Assembly (NCBI GenBank): GCA_022824365.1 | Contig: JAJEAA010000008.1 | Span: 1-64,000 of the forward strand | From: Anaerolineae bacterium | GTDB taxonomy: Bacteria; Chloroflexota; Anaerolineae; Aggregatilineales; Phototrophicaceae | Direction of reading: 5' to 3' | DNA: 64,000 bases | In this document: positions 8,868 through 17,679 of the stretch, piece by piece | Layout: the number at the start of each line of letters is the position of its first letter | Position numbering within the stretch: the first letter of the stretch is position 1 | Notes under the pieces: generated by a model | Database searches by the model: none | What the model was told of the DNA's origin: nothing | Seen by the model: the letters and a program-made list of their open reading frames with translations, nothing else | Program-made: the position numbers and the translations under genes

Positions 8868-9278
8868 ATGACGGCAGGTTACTCCGGTACGCCCCTGGTC
8901 AAAAAGCTCGGCATCAAACCCGGCTGCCGGCTCGCGCTCTTGAACGCGCCCGCTCATTATCTCGATTTGCTCGGCGAGTTGCCGGCTGAAGTGACTTGGG
9001 ACGCGGAGTTGGCGCATGAGAATTACGACTGCGCCCAGGCTTTCTTTGTCTGGCGAGCCGATTATGAAGCCGCCTTCGACAGCCTTAAATCCGCCATCAG
9101 GAAAGATGGCATGCTCTGGATATCCTGGTACAAAAAAGCATCGAAGATGCCGACCGATATCACTGAGGATATCGTGCGCGAGGTGGCGCTGGCTCGCGGC
9201 TTGGTGGATGTGAAAGTGGCCGCCATTGATGCGCGATGGTCGGGGCTCAAGCTGGTGTACCGGAAAGCAGATCGTTGA
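8868..9278 (+). CDS. DUF3052 domain protein
   Basis: The 136-aa product begins AGYSGTPLVKKLGIKPGCR, the signature of DUF3052, and continues with FFVWRADYEAAF and GMLWISWYKK. Family members are small cytoplasmic proteins of unknown function. It lies 9 bp after pepF and 10 bp before the adenylyltransferase gene on the same strand. Confidence 0.85.
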   Translation: MTAGYSGTPLVKKLGIKPGCRLALLNAPAHYLDLLGELPAEVTWDAELAHENYDCAQAFFVWRADYEAAFDSLKSAIRKDGMLWISWYKKASKMPTDITEDIVREVALARGLVDVKVAAIDARWSGLKLVYRKADR

Positions 9279-9288
9279 GATCCGGCTG

Positions 9289-9762
9289 ATGGGCGAACTG
9301 CTCGACTTGTCAAAAGCGCGCGACCTGCGCGAGGCGCTGCGCCAGGACGGCAAGACCCTGGTCTTCACCAATGGGCATTTCGACCTGCTGCACGTTGGCC
9401 ACCTGGATTACCTGGAAAAAGCGCGGACGCTGGGCGACGCCCTCTTCGTCGGTTTGAACGGCGACGCCTCGACTGCCCGCCTGAAAGGTCCCGGTCGTCC
9501 GCTCGTGCCAGCCAGCGAGCGAGCCCGCCTGTTGGCGGCGCTGCTGCCGGTGACGGCTGTGATCATCTTTGAAGAAGATACCGCCGATAAGCTGCTGCGT
9601 TCGCTGCGACCGGATATCTACGTCAAAGGCGGCGACTACGAAGACAAGCCCCTGCCCGAGCGCGCCACGGTCGAAGCCTGCGGCGGCCGCGTCGAACTAA
9701 TCGAGTATCTTCCGCAGCGCAGCACCACGCAGCTTATCAACCGGACGCGCAAGTTGCCCTAA
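9289..9762 (+). CDS. rfaE2: RfaE2/HldE-type sugar-phosphate adenylyltransferase
   Basis: The 157-aa protein is a single nucleotidyltransferase domain. FTNGHFDLLHVGHLDYLE carries the HxGH active site, VGLNGDAST and GRPLVPASER follow, and VKGGDYE and RSTTQLINR close the domain, all as in the C-terminal half of HldE or stand-alone RfaE2. Such enzymes adenylate D-glycero-beta-D-manno-heptose 1-phosphate to ADP-heptose. The kinase half is not in the window. The start at 9289 sits 10 bp after the DUF3052 stop; an earlier in-frame ATG at 9226 would lie inside DUF3052. It could act on a different sugar phosphate. Confidence 0.88.
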   Translation: MGELLDLSKARDLREALRQDGKTLVFTNGHFDLLHVGHLDYLEKARTLGDALFVGLNGDASTARLKGPGRPLVPASERARLLAALLPVTAVIIFEEDTADKLLRSLRPDIYVKGGDYEDKPLPERATVEACGGRVELIEYLPQRSTTQLINRTRKLP

Positions 9763-10317
9763 ATGAGAGATGGGCTTATATACAAAACTGGGCAACAGTG
9801 GCTGGATATAAGCTTGGACGAAGCGACTTCGTTACTTTACTTGCATTCTACGGGAGACAGTATTGTGTTGCATTTGTGGTCCTTGGCGACCTGGAACCTT
9901 GTGGTCACTCATGATGCTGGAAATCCTGAATGGCTCGATACACCGGTTACAAATTGGAAATTCAATAATCTCGCCGCAAGTAAAGGTAACACATTTGATG
10001 GTGAGAAATGGCTGATACGGCTTCCGCAGAAGCTGAATTTGTTGACGGCGTGGTACATGGATGAAATCTGTGAACACCTGTATATAACCTGTATTGACCC
10101 TCGCGGGATTACCCTGCTTAAGCTATTGGATGAGATTGACGTGCAAGAGGATTTGCCCAAAATACATCTAGCCGGAATACCGCTTACTCACTTGTGGTAT
10201 ACTGTTGATGGATTTTATACTTTTACATTCGCTTATTTCTATGGCGGGTTGCCGTATCAGCATTTTGGTTCATTTCGCATTCTGCTGATGCAAGAGGAGT
10301 CTGAGCATGAAGGATAA
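9763..10317 (+). CDS. hypothetical protein, AT-rich, 184 aa
   Basis: I do not recognise this protein. Its ATG directly abuts the TAA of the rfaE2-type gene, so reinitiation is likely. The sequence is rich in Trp, Leu and Tyr with alternating hydrophobic residues, suggesting a compact, mainly beta soluble domain. No signal peptide or membrane span is seen. Base composition is clearly lower in GC than the genes before it, suggesting transfer. It overlaps the next small gene by 11 bp. Confidence 0.5.
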   Translation: MRDGLIYKTGQQWLDISLDEATSLLYLHSTGDSIVLHLWSLATWNLVVTHDAGNPEWLDTPVTNWKFNNLAASKGNTFDGEKWLIRLPQKLNLLTAWYMDEICEHLYITCIDPRGITLLKLLDEIDVQEDLPKIHLAGIPLTHLWYTVDGFYTFTFAYFYGGLPYQHFGSFRILLMQEESEHEG

Positions 10318-10504
10318 CGAACGCATTATTGAAGTGAATGGTTATAGCGAGCCAGTAAGAATATACTGGCATAAAGATCCAACGAGGCACTTGCACAGCG
10401 TAAAGGCGGTCAATGCAAAGATCAAAAGCGATGACGCAACTCGTCCAATACAATCCAAAACGCCTCCGAGCAGCAAGGGCAATGATTCCCTAAGCGGAGA
10501 ATGA
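10307..10504 (+). CDS. small hypothetical protein, 65 aa
   Basis: The start is supported by a good AAGAGGAG-like purine stretch about 8-14 nt upstream, inside the previous gene. The first half (IIEVNGYSEPVRIYW) looks folded, while the second half is polar, Ser/Lys/Pro-rich and probably disordered. It shares the AT-rich composition of the preceding gene, and a hairpin terminator follows 28 bp after its stop. Confidence 0.5.
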   Translation: MKDNERIIEVNGYSEPVRIYWHKDPTRHLHSVKAVNAKIKSDDATRPIQSKTPPSSKGNDSLSGE

Positions 10505-10532
10505 CTTGTTCTTCTTCACATCGCAAGACAAG

Positions 10533-10566
10533 AATCGCCGTTAGAAAGCGGCGATTTCTTTTTCTC
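10533..10566 (+). terminator. rho-independent terminator
   Basis: AATCGCCG (10533-10540) and CGGCGATT (10549-10556) form an 8-bp stem with an 8-nt loop, followed by TCTTTTTCT. It closes the pepF-to-10504 run. Between it and rpsD lies a second, weaker CCGC/GCGG hairpin with a TTTTTT tail near 10628-10649. Confidence 0.75.
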
Positions 10567-10760
10567 GTGCTTGGCTTTGGTACCGCCTTACACAAGTATT
10601 CTCAAAGCGCGGCTGAGATTTTTGTGTCCGCGCTGACTGCGGTTTTTTGCTGGCTTGCCCATTGCGGAAACCTGACTGCTTCAATCAATAGAACAATTGC
10701 TAAACCAAAAAGGAGTGCGTTTCCGTGCCCCTCATGTCATCAGAGTATGTGCTGCAAGCG

Positions 10761-11387
10761 TCAGGTCAAGCGGTTGTAGAACTCGACCACCATCTGAATC
10801 TGCACCGGCGTCTGCACTTCGCCTTCCTCCGGCGCGCGATCCAGCGTGACGCGGAAGTTTTCCTTGTCCACCGTCATATAGGGCGGGAAGTATGCCGACT
10901 GCTGGATCCATTCCTGGATATGCACATTCTTCTTCATCTTGTCGGTCACTTCGATGACATCGTGCGGGCGCGCTTGATACGAGGGCAAGTTCACGCGCTG
11001 GCCGTTCACCAGAATGTGGCCATGCCCGACGATCTGCCGCGCCGACCAGATGGTCGCCGCCAAGCCGGAGCGGTAGACGATGTTGTCCAGGCGGCGTTCC
11101 AGCAGGCTCAGCAAGTTGACGCCGGTTGGTCCCGGCATCAAAGCCGCTTTCTTGTAGTAATTGCGCAACTGCCGCTCGCGCACGTTGTAGATGTATGCGA
11201 GCTTCTGCTTCTCTTCCAACTGCAGCGCGTAGTTGCTGCGCCGGCCGGAGCGGAAAGATTTCTCCCGCCCGTGCTCGCCCGGCGGATAAGCGCGGTTTTC
11301 CAGGATGCGCGAATATTTGGGGCGCGGCACCAGCAACTCGCCGAAGCGGCGCTGAGGTTTAGCTTTCGGTCCGTGATATGAAGCCAT
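10761..11387 (-). CDS. rpsD: 30S ribosomal protein S4
   Basis: The 208-aa protein is a normal S4. [30 protein letters not shown] and [11 protein letters not shown] are all family signatures, and the S4 RNA-binding fold is visible at [19 protein letters not shown]. It binds the 5' domain of 16S rRNA and nucleates 30S assembly. The N-terminus lacks the zinc-binding cysteines of the C+ paralogue, so it is the zinc-independent type. The gene is alone here rather than in the rpsK-rpoA cluster, which raises the question of a second copy elsewhere. Confidence 0.96.
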   Translation of the reverse strand: MASYHGPKAKPQRRFGELLVPRPKYSRILENRAYPPGEHGREKSFRSGRRSNYALQLEEKQKLAYIYNVRERQLRNYYKKAALMPGPTGVNLLSLLERRLDNIVYRSGLAATIWSARQIVGHGHILVNGQRVNLPSYQARPHDVIEVTDKMKKNVHIQEWIQQSAYFPPYMTVDKENFRVTLDRAPEEGEVQTPVQIQMVVEFYNRLT

Positions 11388-11500
11388 TTATTGACGAATC
11401 CTCTTCCATGCGGCGCGTGAAGCCCGCGTAATCGTTCAGAAATCGACAACGCACTATAGATGATTTTGGCGGGAATGCTAGGGCGAGTTTGCTACTTCAA

Positions 11501-11538
11501 CCTCCTCTAAATCTCTCCCATAGCTATGGGGAGACTTT
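11501..11538. repeat. palindromic repeat, family R3
   Basis: CTCTAAATCTCTCCCATAG is followed by its near inverse CTATGGGGAGACTTT. Related copies lie at 22132, 34855 and, in part, 53610. Confidence 0.7.
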
Positions 11539-11650
11539 CTCAAGGTCGAAGTGTCTGCTGATATGTCATCGCTGCCCCTCTCCAATGCTTTGGCTGAGAG
11601 CAGGACAGTTTTTCAGCAAGCAGAATATCGTCGTATATCTTGTACTTTTC

Positions 11651-11696
11651 GGGCGACCCAAGGGGCGCGTAGACACAGCCCGCCGGTCGCCCCTAC
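11651..11696. repeat. R1 repeat carrying an inner R2 core
   Basis: The outer arms are GGGCGACC and GGTCGCCCCTAC. The interior contains the 17-mer GGCGCGTAGACACAGCC (11664-11680), which is found again at 36105 and, inverted, at 56973. Confidence 0.7.
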
Positions 11697-11807
11697 AACT
11701 TTCAGCAAATATGATGCTTGTGATTGCTGTCCTGCCGCTCTCATATACGAGCAAATCAAACCTGTCCTGTCCTCGAATGCTTTGGGGAGGGGGCGGGGGT
11801 GGGCAAC

Positions 11808-12662
11808 CTACGCGGGCATATTTTCGAGCCGCGACATCCAGTAATGCACATCGAAATCTTCGTCGCCGGTGAGGAAGCGCCAGAGCTTGATGCGGTTGAC
11901 GATCTCCAGCCGGCCTGATGCCTGTTCAAACCAGGGCTCGCGCCGGCTGAGGATGCTTTGAATGTCGCCCCCGCGGGTGTAATTCTTGGTGTGTATTTCT
12001 TTTGCCGCGCGATAACCCTCGTCCAGGTCATCGGTATTCCAAAGCCGCAGTTGCCGCACGGCCGGATTCAGGCGCAGCTTGAACATATAACGCCGGCGGT
12101 CGGTTTTGTTCTGCCGGCCGCAATGCCAGATGCCATGATGCAGGACCAGGATGGCGCCGGCTTTGCAGACCATCGGGATCTGACCGAGCATATTCTGATA
12201 GGCGGCCACATCCATCTCGTTGACGCGGCGGAAGTGGCTGCCCGGCAGCAGCAAGGTCCCGCCCATCTCCAGCGGCACATCATGGGGGAAGTACATGATC
12301 TGGATATCAAAGTGAGTTCGCGTATCGATGATCGAATCGGCGTGCAAGCCCTGCGCCTTGCCCTCGTTCGGCTCGCGGACGTGAATCGCGTCATGATCGA
12401 AGAGCGGATCCTCGCCGACCAGGCTGTGGATCAGACCTTGTATCTGCGGCAGGTCAAGCATGCGGCGGATAGCTGTGCCTTGATAGCACTGCGATAGCGG
12501 CGTCCCGGCCGGCAGGCCCTTGATCGCGCCTTGGTCGATATCGCGCATCACCGCCTGATTGATATCGTCCGGCACCAATTCGTCGAAGCGCAGAAAGCCG
12601 CGCGCCACGAACTCCGCCATTTGACTTGAGTTGAGCAGATATTGCCGCTTGAGTGTACTCAC
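11808..12662 (-). CDS. phytanoyl-CoA dioxygenase family protein (PhyH)
   Basis: The 284-aa product has the Fe(II)/2-oxoglutarate site of the PhyH family: H107 and D109 in GLHADS, a distal H180 in HHGIWHCG, and R190 shortly after for 2-oxoglutarate. MGGTLLLPGSH is another family marker. Members hydroxylate varied substrates, so the substrate cannot be named. The start is a GTG that overlaps the stop of the upstream 93-aa gene (GTGA), which supports coupling. It is followed by no gene on the same strand for over 400 bp. Confidence 0.88.
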   Translation of the reverse strand: MSTLKRQYLLNSSQMAEFVARGFLRFDELVPDDINQAVMRDIDQGAIKGLPAGTPLSQCYQGTAIRRMLDLPQIQGLIHSLVGEDPLFDHDAIHVREPNEGKAQGLHADSIIDTRTHFDIQIMYFPHDVPLEMGGTLLLPGSHFRRVNEMDVAAYQNMLGQIPMVCKAGAILVLHHGIWHCGRQNKTDRRRYMFKLRLNPAVRQLRLWNTDDLDEGYRAAKEIHTKNYTRGGDIQSILSRREPWFEQASGRLEIVNRIKLWRFLTGDEDFDVHYWMSRLENMPA

Positions 12663-12940
12663 TTGGAATCCTCCAGTTTTTCAAAGACGAAACCATATTT
12701 CATGAACGAGGTGCTGTATTCTTCGCCTGGGTAGGGCGGGATCAAGACCGGATGCTGGATCAAGCGCCAGCCGTCTTTCAGCGCGTCCAAGCCGGTCGCA
12801 TAGGGCGCTTCGTTGTTGTCGCCCGTGGTGTAAGATTCCTCGCCGACGCCGTCATATATCGCCCAACCCAGGACGCCGCTATCCAGCGCCGAAGTCGAGA
12901 GGTAGAGGGTGAGCACCTTTTGTCGTAATGTCGAAGCCAT
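12659..12940 (-). CDS. hypothetical protein, 93 aa, coupled to PhyH
   Basis: I do not recognise the family. The first half reads like two strands (LTLYLSTSALDSGVLGWAIYD) and the second like a helix (ALKDGWRLIQHP) followed by YEFVFEKLE-like strands. The product is soluble, without a signal peptide. A GAAGGGA-type ribosome binding site precedes the ATG. The 4-bp overlap with the PhyH gene suggests a two-gene unit in which this protein may serve the oxygenase; that is an inference from position only. Confidence 0.6.
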   Translation of the reverse strand: MASTLRQKVLTLYLSTSALDSGVLGWAIYDGVGEESYTTGDNNEAPYATGLDALKDGWRLIQHPVLIPPYPGEEYSTSFMKYGFVFEKLEDSK

Positions 12941-13291
12941 AGCGGTCCCTTCACTTGTGATTGCGGCACGACGACAAGCCTACCGCATTAGCGGCGAAGG
13001 GACAATTGATTTCCGGCGATTAAGCAGGGCAATCGCTTCAAAACTGACATCCGCTACGAAGAGCAAATCAAACTGAAATGTAACCACAGAGGACACAGAG
13101 AGCACAGAGGAAAAGCCCTTGATTGTAAAGGCATCGACCTATTTATTAGCCAAAGCGATATCCAGCGACAAGCCAAATACTATTCCTGCTTTTTGAAGAA
13201 GCGAGGAGCCATTTCAAGCTAAAACTATGTGTCCTCTGTGTCTCGTGAAAATAATTTCAAGCGAATGCCCTGGGCGATTAAGCGGTCGGGC
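12941..13291. other. intergenic, CACAGAGG-type repeats
   Basis: There is no supported gene. AACCACAGAGGACACAGAG at 13081 and an inverted TGTGTCCTCTGTGTCTC at 13227 bracket about 130 bp of AT-richer sequence, so the interval is a loose inverted-repeat unit. The same CACAGAGG core recurs at 22179, 22432 and 22776. Confidence 0.55.
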
Positions 13292-13687
13292 TTATTCGTC
13301 GCTTTCCACATCAATGATCAGCTTGGTATCGGGCAGTTCCGAGCGCTCGCGGAAGTATTTGATCACCGCCTCGCCGATCACCTTGGCTTTTGCCGCCATC
13401 GCCGCGCTCTTCACCGCCCAGCCCACCAGCGGAATCACGCCGACCACCTCCGCGATGACGCCGCCAGCGATCGCGCTGCCGACCGCGCCCGAAAGCGTCG
13501 AGAGCAGGTGGTCCATATCAAAGGCGTTGACGCCGTAAGCGTTGGCGACCTGATGAATCATGGCGGTGTCCGCCGCTGTCAGGAAAAAGGCGCTGCCCGG
13601 GATCCAGCCGGTCAAAGCGGCCCCAGTTGTCCAATTGGTCACCAGCTTGCGCGCTTCACGATCCGCTTCTTGTATGGATTTCGACAT
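13292..13687 (-). CDS. DUF697-like membrane-associated protein
   Basis: From the ATG at 13687, preceded by GAGG at a good distance, the product is 131 aa. It matches the DUF697 pattern: WTTGAALTGWIPGSA, then TAADTAMIHQVANAYGV, then a Gly/Ala-rich hydrophobic hairpin (GAVGSAIAGGVIAEVVGVIP), then KVIGEAVIKYF. In other bacteria this domain follows a GTPase or is found in YcjF-type proteins; here it stands alone without a GTPase partner nearby. A longer in-frame start at 13732 is possible but has no ribosome binding site. Confidence 0.7.
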   Translation of the reverse strand: MSKSIQEADREARKLVTNWTTGAALTGWIPGSAFFLTAADTAMIHQVANAYGVNAFDMDHLLSTLSGAVGSAIAGGVIAEVVGVIPLVGWAVKSAAMAAKAKVIGEAVIKYFRERSELPDTKLIIDVESDE

Positions 13688-13801
13688 GGTGATGTCCTCA
13701 TTTTTGGCTACACTGGACTTACACGCTTTCACAAGTTACTACGCAAGACGAGGCGGCGAGTCGCGCAATGCTCGCCCGAAAAGCCAAGCCGAGATGATTG
13801 G

Positions 13802-15049
13802 ATGAAGATCCTGCTGCTCAACGACCGGATCCCGCCGGAAGGCCAGGGCGGGGCGGAAGCAGTCGTCTGGCGTCTGGCGCGGGGTTTGGCGGCGGCGGGC
13901 CATGACGCGCATGTCATCGCCGCGACCGCTGGCGACGCCTTTGAAGAGATCCGCGATGGCATTCCCGCCTATTATATTCGCGCCGGCTATCCGGAACGGT
14001 TTCGCGCCTGGTTCTCCTTGTGGAATCCGCAAACCGTCGGCGCATTTCGCCAGTTGCTTGAGCGCATTCAGCCCGATGTCGTCAACGCCCATAATATTCA
14101 TTTCCTGCTTTCCTACCATACGCTGAAGCTGGCGCGGGACGCCGGCTGCGCGGTTGTATTCAGCGCGCACGACGCCATGCCCTTCGCCTACGGCAAGCTG
14201 CCAGCCAGCTTTGCTCCCGGCGACGCCCATTTGACGGAGCGACAAACTCATCGCTTGCCGCGCTGGCATAACCTGCGCCAAAATCGCTTCCGCTACAATC
14301 CTTTCCGCAACATCATCATCCGGACTTATCTGGAGCGTTGCGCGCATATCCGAACCGCGCCCAGCCAAGCCTTGGCTGAGGCCTTCGCCGACAATGACAT
14401 GCCCCCGGTCGAAGTCTTGCATAACGGCATCGACCTGGAGGAGTGGTCTCCTGTGGATGCGGCGAGGAGCGACGCGCTGCGGCAGCGGCTTGATCTTGTC
14501 GGCAAACGCGTCGTTCTGATTGCCGGGCGCCTGTCCCGCGAGAAGGGCATGCGGCAGATATTGCTGGCTTTGGACCAACTGCGCGAAGCCCTGCCGGAAG
14601 TCCGCCTGCTGGTCCTGACCGCGCGCGATATCGAATCACAGATACCGGCGGAATTCGCGCATCTGCGTCCCTATATTCGGATCGGCGGCTGGCTCTCCGG
14701 CCCGGACTTGCGCGCCGCTTATCAACTGGCGGATGTAATCACCGTGCCCTCGATCTATCTTGATCCCTTCCCGACGGTTAACCTTGAGGCGATGGCGCTG
14801 GGCAAACCGGTGGTGGCGACTTGCTTCGGCGGCTCGCCGGAGTTGGTCCTCGATGGCGAGACCGGCTTCATCGTGAATCCATTTGATACAGCCGCATTTG
14901 CCGATCGGCTGTCCCGCTTGCTGCGCGATGAGGGGCTGCGCCGCGAGATGGGTTGGCGCGGCCGGGAGCGCATCCGCCGCAAGTTCTCGCTTGGGCGGCA
15001 AACGCGGCAGATGCTGGGTATCTATGCACGGGCCCTCGCGGCCCGTTAA
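13802..15049 (+). CDS. glycosyltransferase family 4
   Basis: From the ATG at 13802 the product is 415 aa and starts with the GT4 N-terminal strand and loop MKILLLNDRIPPEGQGGAE. The C-terminal GT-B domain shows VLIAGRLSREKGM, then the nucleotide-sugar motif in LEAMALGKPVVATCFGG and SPELVLDGETGFIV. It transfers a hexose or related sugar to a cell-envelope glycan. The frame is open upstream to 13229, but that extension is antisense to the DUF697 gene and is not family-like. A GNAT gene follows after 26 bp. Confidence 0.9.
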   Translation: MKILLLNDRIPPEGQGGAEAVVWRLARGLAAAGHDAHVIAATAGDAFEEIRDGIPAYYIRAGYPERFRAWFSLWNPQTVGAFRQLLERIQPDVVNAHNIHFLLSYHTLKLARDAGCAVVFSAHDAMPFAYGKLPASFAPGDAHLTERQTHRLPRWHNLRQNRFRYNPFRNIIIRTYLERCAHIRTAPSQALAEAFADNDMPPVEVLHNGIDLEEWSPVDAARSDALRQRLDLVGKRVVLIAGRLSREKGMRQILLALDQLREALPEVRLLVLTARDIESQIPAEFAHLRPYIRIGGWLSGPDLRAAYQLADVITVPSIYLDPFPTVNLEAMALGKPVVATCFGGSPELVLDGETGFIVNPFDTAAFADRLSRLLRDEGLRREMGWRGRERIRRKFSLGRQTRQMLGIYARALAAR

Positions 15050-15075
15050 GTAAGATCGACCTAGGGAGCGCAGCT

Positions 15076-16002
15076 ATGGAAGCATACCGTTATCGAGAAC
15101 CGAATGACTTTTATCGCGCTCAAACGGCGCTCATGCAATGGGTGCGGGAATGCGGACAATGCAATTACTTGCACAAAGGCGATATCGGCCACCAACTCTT
15201 CAGCACCTGCTACGGCTACGAAAAGAGCGAAGTCTTCCGCTACTGGCTGGACGACTCCGGCGATCTGGTCGCCTTCGCCATTCTTTGCCCGCACTGGGAA
15301 TTCTTCAACCTGCAAGCGGCGCCGAGCCTTCGCTATGGCGCGCGGCACGCTGCAATGTTCGAGTATTGCGAAAGCGAAACCCTGCGCCTGGCGAAACTGC
15401 TCAACGCGAGCATCAAGGCGCTGGTCGTCGAAGCCTTCGACTGCGAGCCCCGCTATTTTGAATTCCTGGAAGCGCGCGGCTACAAGCGGGATAAAGTCGG
15501 CATTACCGTGACGCGACACGATCTGGCAGACCTGCCGGATGCGAAGCTGCCGCCCGGCTTCCGCTTCCACGAGGTATCCGCATCCGACATCGAGCGCTTG
15601 ATGGACCTGCACAATCACACCTTCGCGGACAAATGGAGCGTCGAGTCTTACGGCGCAGTTTTCGGCTCGCCGCACATGGAGCGCGAATGGGTGGTCGTCG
15701 CGCCGGATGGTCGCTTTGCCGCTTTCACCAACTTGTGGATTGACCATGTGAATCGTTCGATGTTGTTCGAGCCGGTCGGCACGCATTCCGATTTCCGCCA
15801 GCAGGGATTGGGCAAGGCGCTGATGCTGTACGCGCTGCGCCGGATGCAAGCCGAGTGCGGTATTGAGCGCGCCTATGTCGGTCATGAACCGCCGGCGAAG
15901 AATCCGGCTTCGGGCGCGCTCTACGCCTCTATCGGCTTCAAGCCGCTATACGAAATCTACGACTACAAGAAGCCGGTTGAGCAAGCGGCCAGAAGTTTTT
16001 AG
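15076..16002 (+). CDS. GNAT N-acetyltransferase
   Basis: The ATG at 15076 follows a GGGAG ribosome binding site and gives 308 aa. The C-terminal half is a GNAT domain with motif A in FRQQGLGKALMLYAL and the following strand IERAYVGHE, then NPASGALYASIGFKPLYE, the closing GNAT signature. The N-terminal half (about 1-150) may be a degenerate GNAT repeat ending LEARGYKRDKV. The acyl acceptor is unknown. It is transcribed with the GT4 gene upstream and 81 bp ahead of cysS. Confidence 0.8.
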   Translation: MEAYRYREPNDFYRAQTALMQWVRECGQCNYLHKGDIGHQLFSTCYGYEKSEVFRYWLDDSGDLVAFAILCPHWEFFNLQAAPSLRYGARHAAMFEYCESETLRLAKLLNASIKALVVEAFDCEPRYFEFLEARGYKRDKVGITVTRHDLADLPDAKLPPGFRFHEVSASDIERLMDLHNHTFADKWSVESYGAVFGSPHMEREWVVVAPDGRFAAFTNLWIDHVNRSMLFEPVGTHSDFRQQGLGKALMLYALRRMQAECGIERAYVGHEPPAKNPASGALYASIGFKPLYEIYDYKKPVEQAARSF

Positions 16003-16083
16003 CTCCCGGCTGCTGTCGGGAGTGTTGCCTGCAACCAAGCTGCTGGTAGAATATGTCAGATTAGGCGGAGCGAAAAAGGAGCG

Positions 16084-17547
16084 ATGAGCTTGCAGATATT
16101 TAATGTGCTTGGGCGGGAGAAACAGGCTTTCACGCCGATACACGAAGGGCGCGTCGGCATGTATGTCTGTGGTCCGACCGTCTATGAGCACTCGCATCTG
16201 GGCCATGCCAAGACCTATGTGTCCTTTGATGTCGTCGCGCGATACTTGCGCTACCGCGGCTTCGACCTGCTCTATGTGCAGAACATCACCGATGTCGGCC
16301 ACCTGCGCGCCAACGAAGAAGACCGCGTGCTCGTCCGCGCCGCCCAACTCAATGCCAAGCCGATGCAAGTGGTGGAGACCTATACGCGCAGCTACTTCGA
16401 AGATATGGACGCGCTCGGCGTGCAGCGGCCCGATATCTCCCCGCGAGCCAGCGGTCACGTGCCCGAACAGATCGAGATGATCGAAGCGCTGATCGCCAAG
16501 GATCACGCCTACGCCGTCGACGGCAATGTCTACTTCGATGTGCTCAGCGATGCCGACTACGGGAAACTGTCGAACCGGCGCGTGGAAGAACAGCAGGACG
16601 AATCGCGCGATCTGATCGGCAGCGGCAAACGTCATCCGGTCGATTTTGCGCTGTGGAAAAAAGCCGAGCCCGAGCATATCCTGCGCTGGAACAGCCCCTG
16701 GGGCGTCGGCTTCCCCGGCTGGCATATCGAATGCTCGGCTATGGCGCGGAAGTACCTGGGCGCCAACTTCGATATCCACGGCGGCGGCATCGACAATATC
16801 TACCCGCACAACGAAAACGAAATCGCCCAAAGCGAATGCGCCAACGACGCCGATTTCGCCAATTACTGGATGTTGACCGGCAGTCTCAATGTGCTGGACC
16901 CGGATGAGGGCATCCCGGTGAAAATGAGCAAGTCCCTGGGCAATTACATCACCATCAAAGATGCGCTTGAGGAATATCGTCCGCAGGAGCTGCGCTACTT
17001 CATCCTGACCTCGCATTACAGCAATCCGGTGGTCTATAGCGATGAAGCGCTGGCCTCGGCGAAATCCGGTTGGGAACGGCTGATGAACGCCCTGCGTCTC
17101 GTCCGCCAACAGATGAACAGCGCGCCCGAAGGCGACGCCGGCGCGGGCTTCCGCGAGCGCCTGACACAAGCGCGGGAAGACTTCGGCCAGGTGATGGATG
17201 ATGACTTCAACTCCCCGCGTGGCATCGCCGTCCTGCAAGATCTGACGCGCGATGTGAACATCTTGCTCAACAGCGAAACTGAAGTTGGCGTCGATACATT
17301 GGCGGCGATCAACGATACTTACGAGACGCTGGGGGGCGATGTGCTCGGTTTGGCGCCGGCGGCGGACGGGACCGCGAGCGGCGACAGCCAGCGCGAGGCG
17401 GCGCTGATCGACATGCTGATCGCTATGCGCGCCCAAGCCCGCGCCGACCGGGATTATGCCCGCAGCGACGAAATCCGCGATCAACTGGCGGGGCTGGGCA
17501 TATCGCTGGAAGACCGCGCCGATGGCACTATCTGGAAGCTGCAATGA
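16084..17547 (+). CDS. cysS: cysteine--tRNA ligase
   Basis: The 487-aa protein has the class I signatures in the right places: C29 in YVCGPTVY (zinc ligand), HLGH (38-41) as the HIGH motif, and KMSKS (280-284). The GWHIECSAM and [15 protein letters not shown] blocks are also typical of CysRS. It charges tRNA-Cys in the cytoplasm. The ribosome binding site is AAGGAG six nt before the ATG. The rlmB-type gene follows across a repeat, an adjacency seen in many bacteria. Confidence 0.96.
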   Translation: MSLQIFNVLGREKQAFTPIHEGRVGMYVCGPTVYEHSHLGHAKTYVSFDVVARYLRYRGFDLLYVQNITDVGHLRANEEDRVLVRAAQLNAKPMQVVETYTRSYFEDMDALGVQRPDISPRASGHVPEQIEMIEALIAKDHAYAVDGNVYFDVLSDADYGKLSNRRVEEQQDESRDLIGSGKRHPVDFALWKKAEPEHILRWNSPWGVGFPGWHIECSAMARKYLGANFDIHGGGIDNIYPHNENEIAQSECANDADFANYWMLTGSLNVLDPDEGIPVKMSKSLGNYITIKDALEEYRPQELRYFILTSHYSNPVVYSDEALASAKSGWERLMNALRLVRQQMNSAPEGDAGAGFRERLTQAREDFGQVMDDDFNSPRGIAVLQDLTRDVNILLNSETEVGVDTLAAINDTYETLGGDVLGLAPAADGTASGDSQREAALIDMLIAMRAQARADRDYARSDEIRDQLAGLGISLEDRADGTIWKLQ

Positions 17548-17560
17548 TGATTGTCGCTAA

Positions 17561-17652
17561 CCCCCGGCCCCTTCCCCCATCAAGAGGGAAGAGGAGCAAA
17601 GTTTGACGAACCTCGTTTAGGAAAGCCCCTCCCTCATCTTGGGGGAGGGGTT
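17561..17652. repeat. C/G-rich palindromic repeat between cysS and rlmB
   Basis: CCCCCGGCCCCTTCCCCCATC and CCCCTCCCTCATCTTGGGGGAGGGG lie within 92 bp. The second half is itself a hairpin. Similar CCCCGGCCC(T)TCCCC starts are found at 21749 and 36070. Confidence 0.6.
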
Positions 17653-17679
17653 TGGCGCGGGGGCAAAAGGAATAATCGT

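Larger units (their letters stand above)
11388..11807. other. repeat-filled intergenic region
   Basis: There is no supported gene in these 420 bp. They hold a palindromic CCTCTAAATCTC repeat (11501-11538), an R1-type repeat with an inner R2 core (11651-11696), and a G-rich GGGGAGGGGGCGGGGG run near 11782. Confidence 0.6.

Noticed and set aside
10606..10649. Second hairpin between the orphan pair and rpsD considered as a structured RNA
   Set aside because: It is only an AGCGCGG/CCGCGCT pairing and a weak CCGC/GCGG terminator-like stem; no known RNA family is recognised.
13229..13801. Longer N-terminus for the GT4 protein
   Set aside because: It is antisense to the DUF697 gene, which has its own ribosome binding site, and the GT4 fold starts at 13802.
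15946..17544. 532-codon frame on the minus strand
   Set aside because: It lies opposite cysS and shows no family motif; it is a codon-bias shadow.
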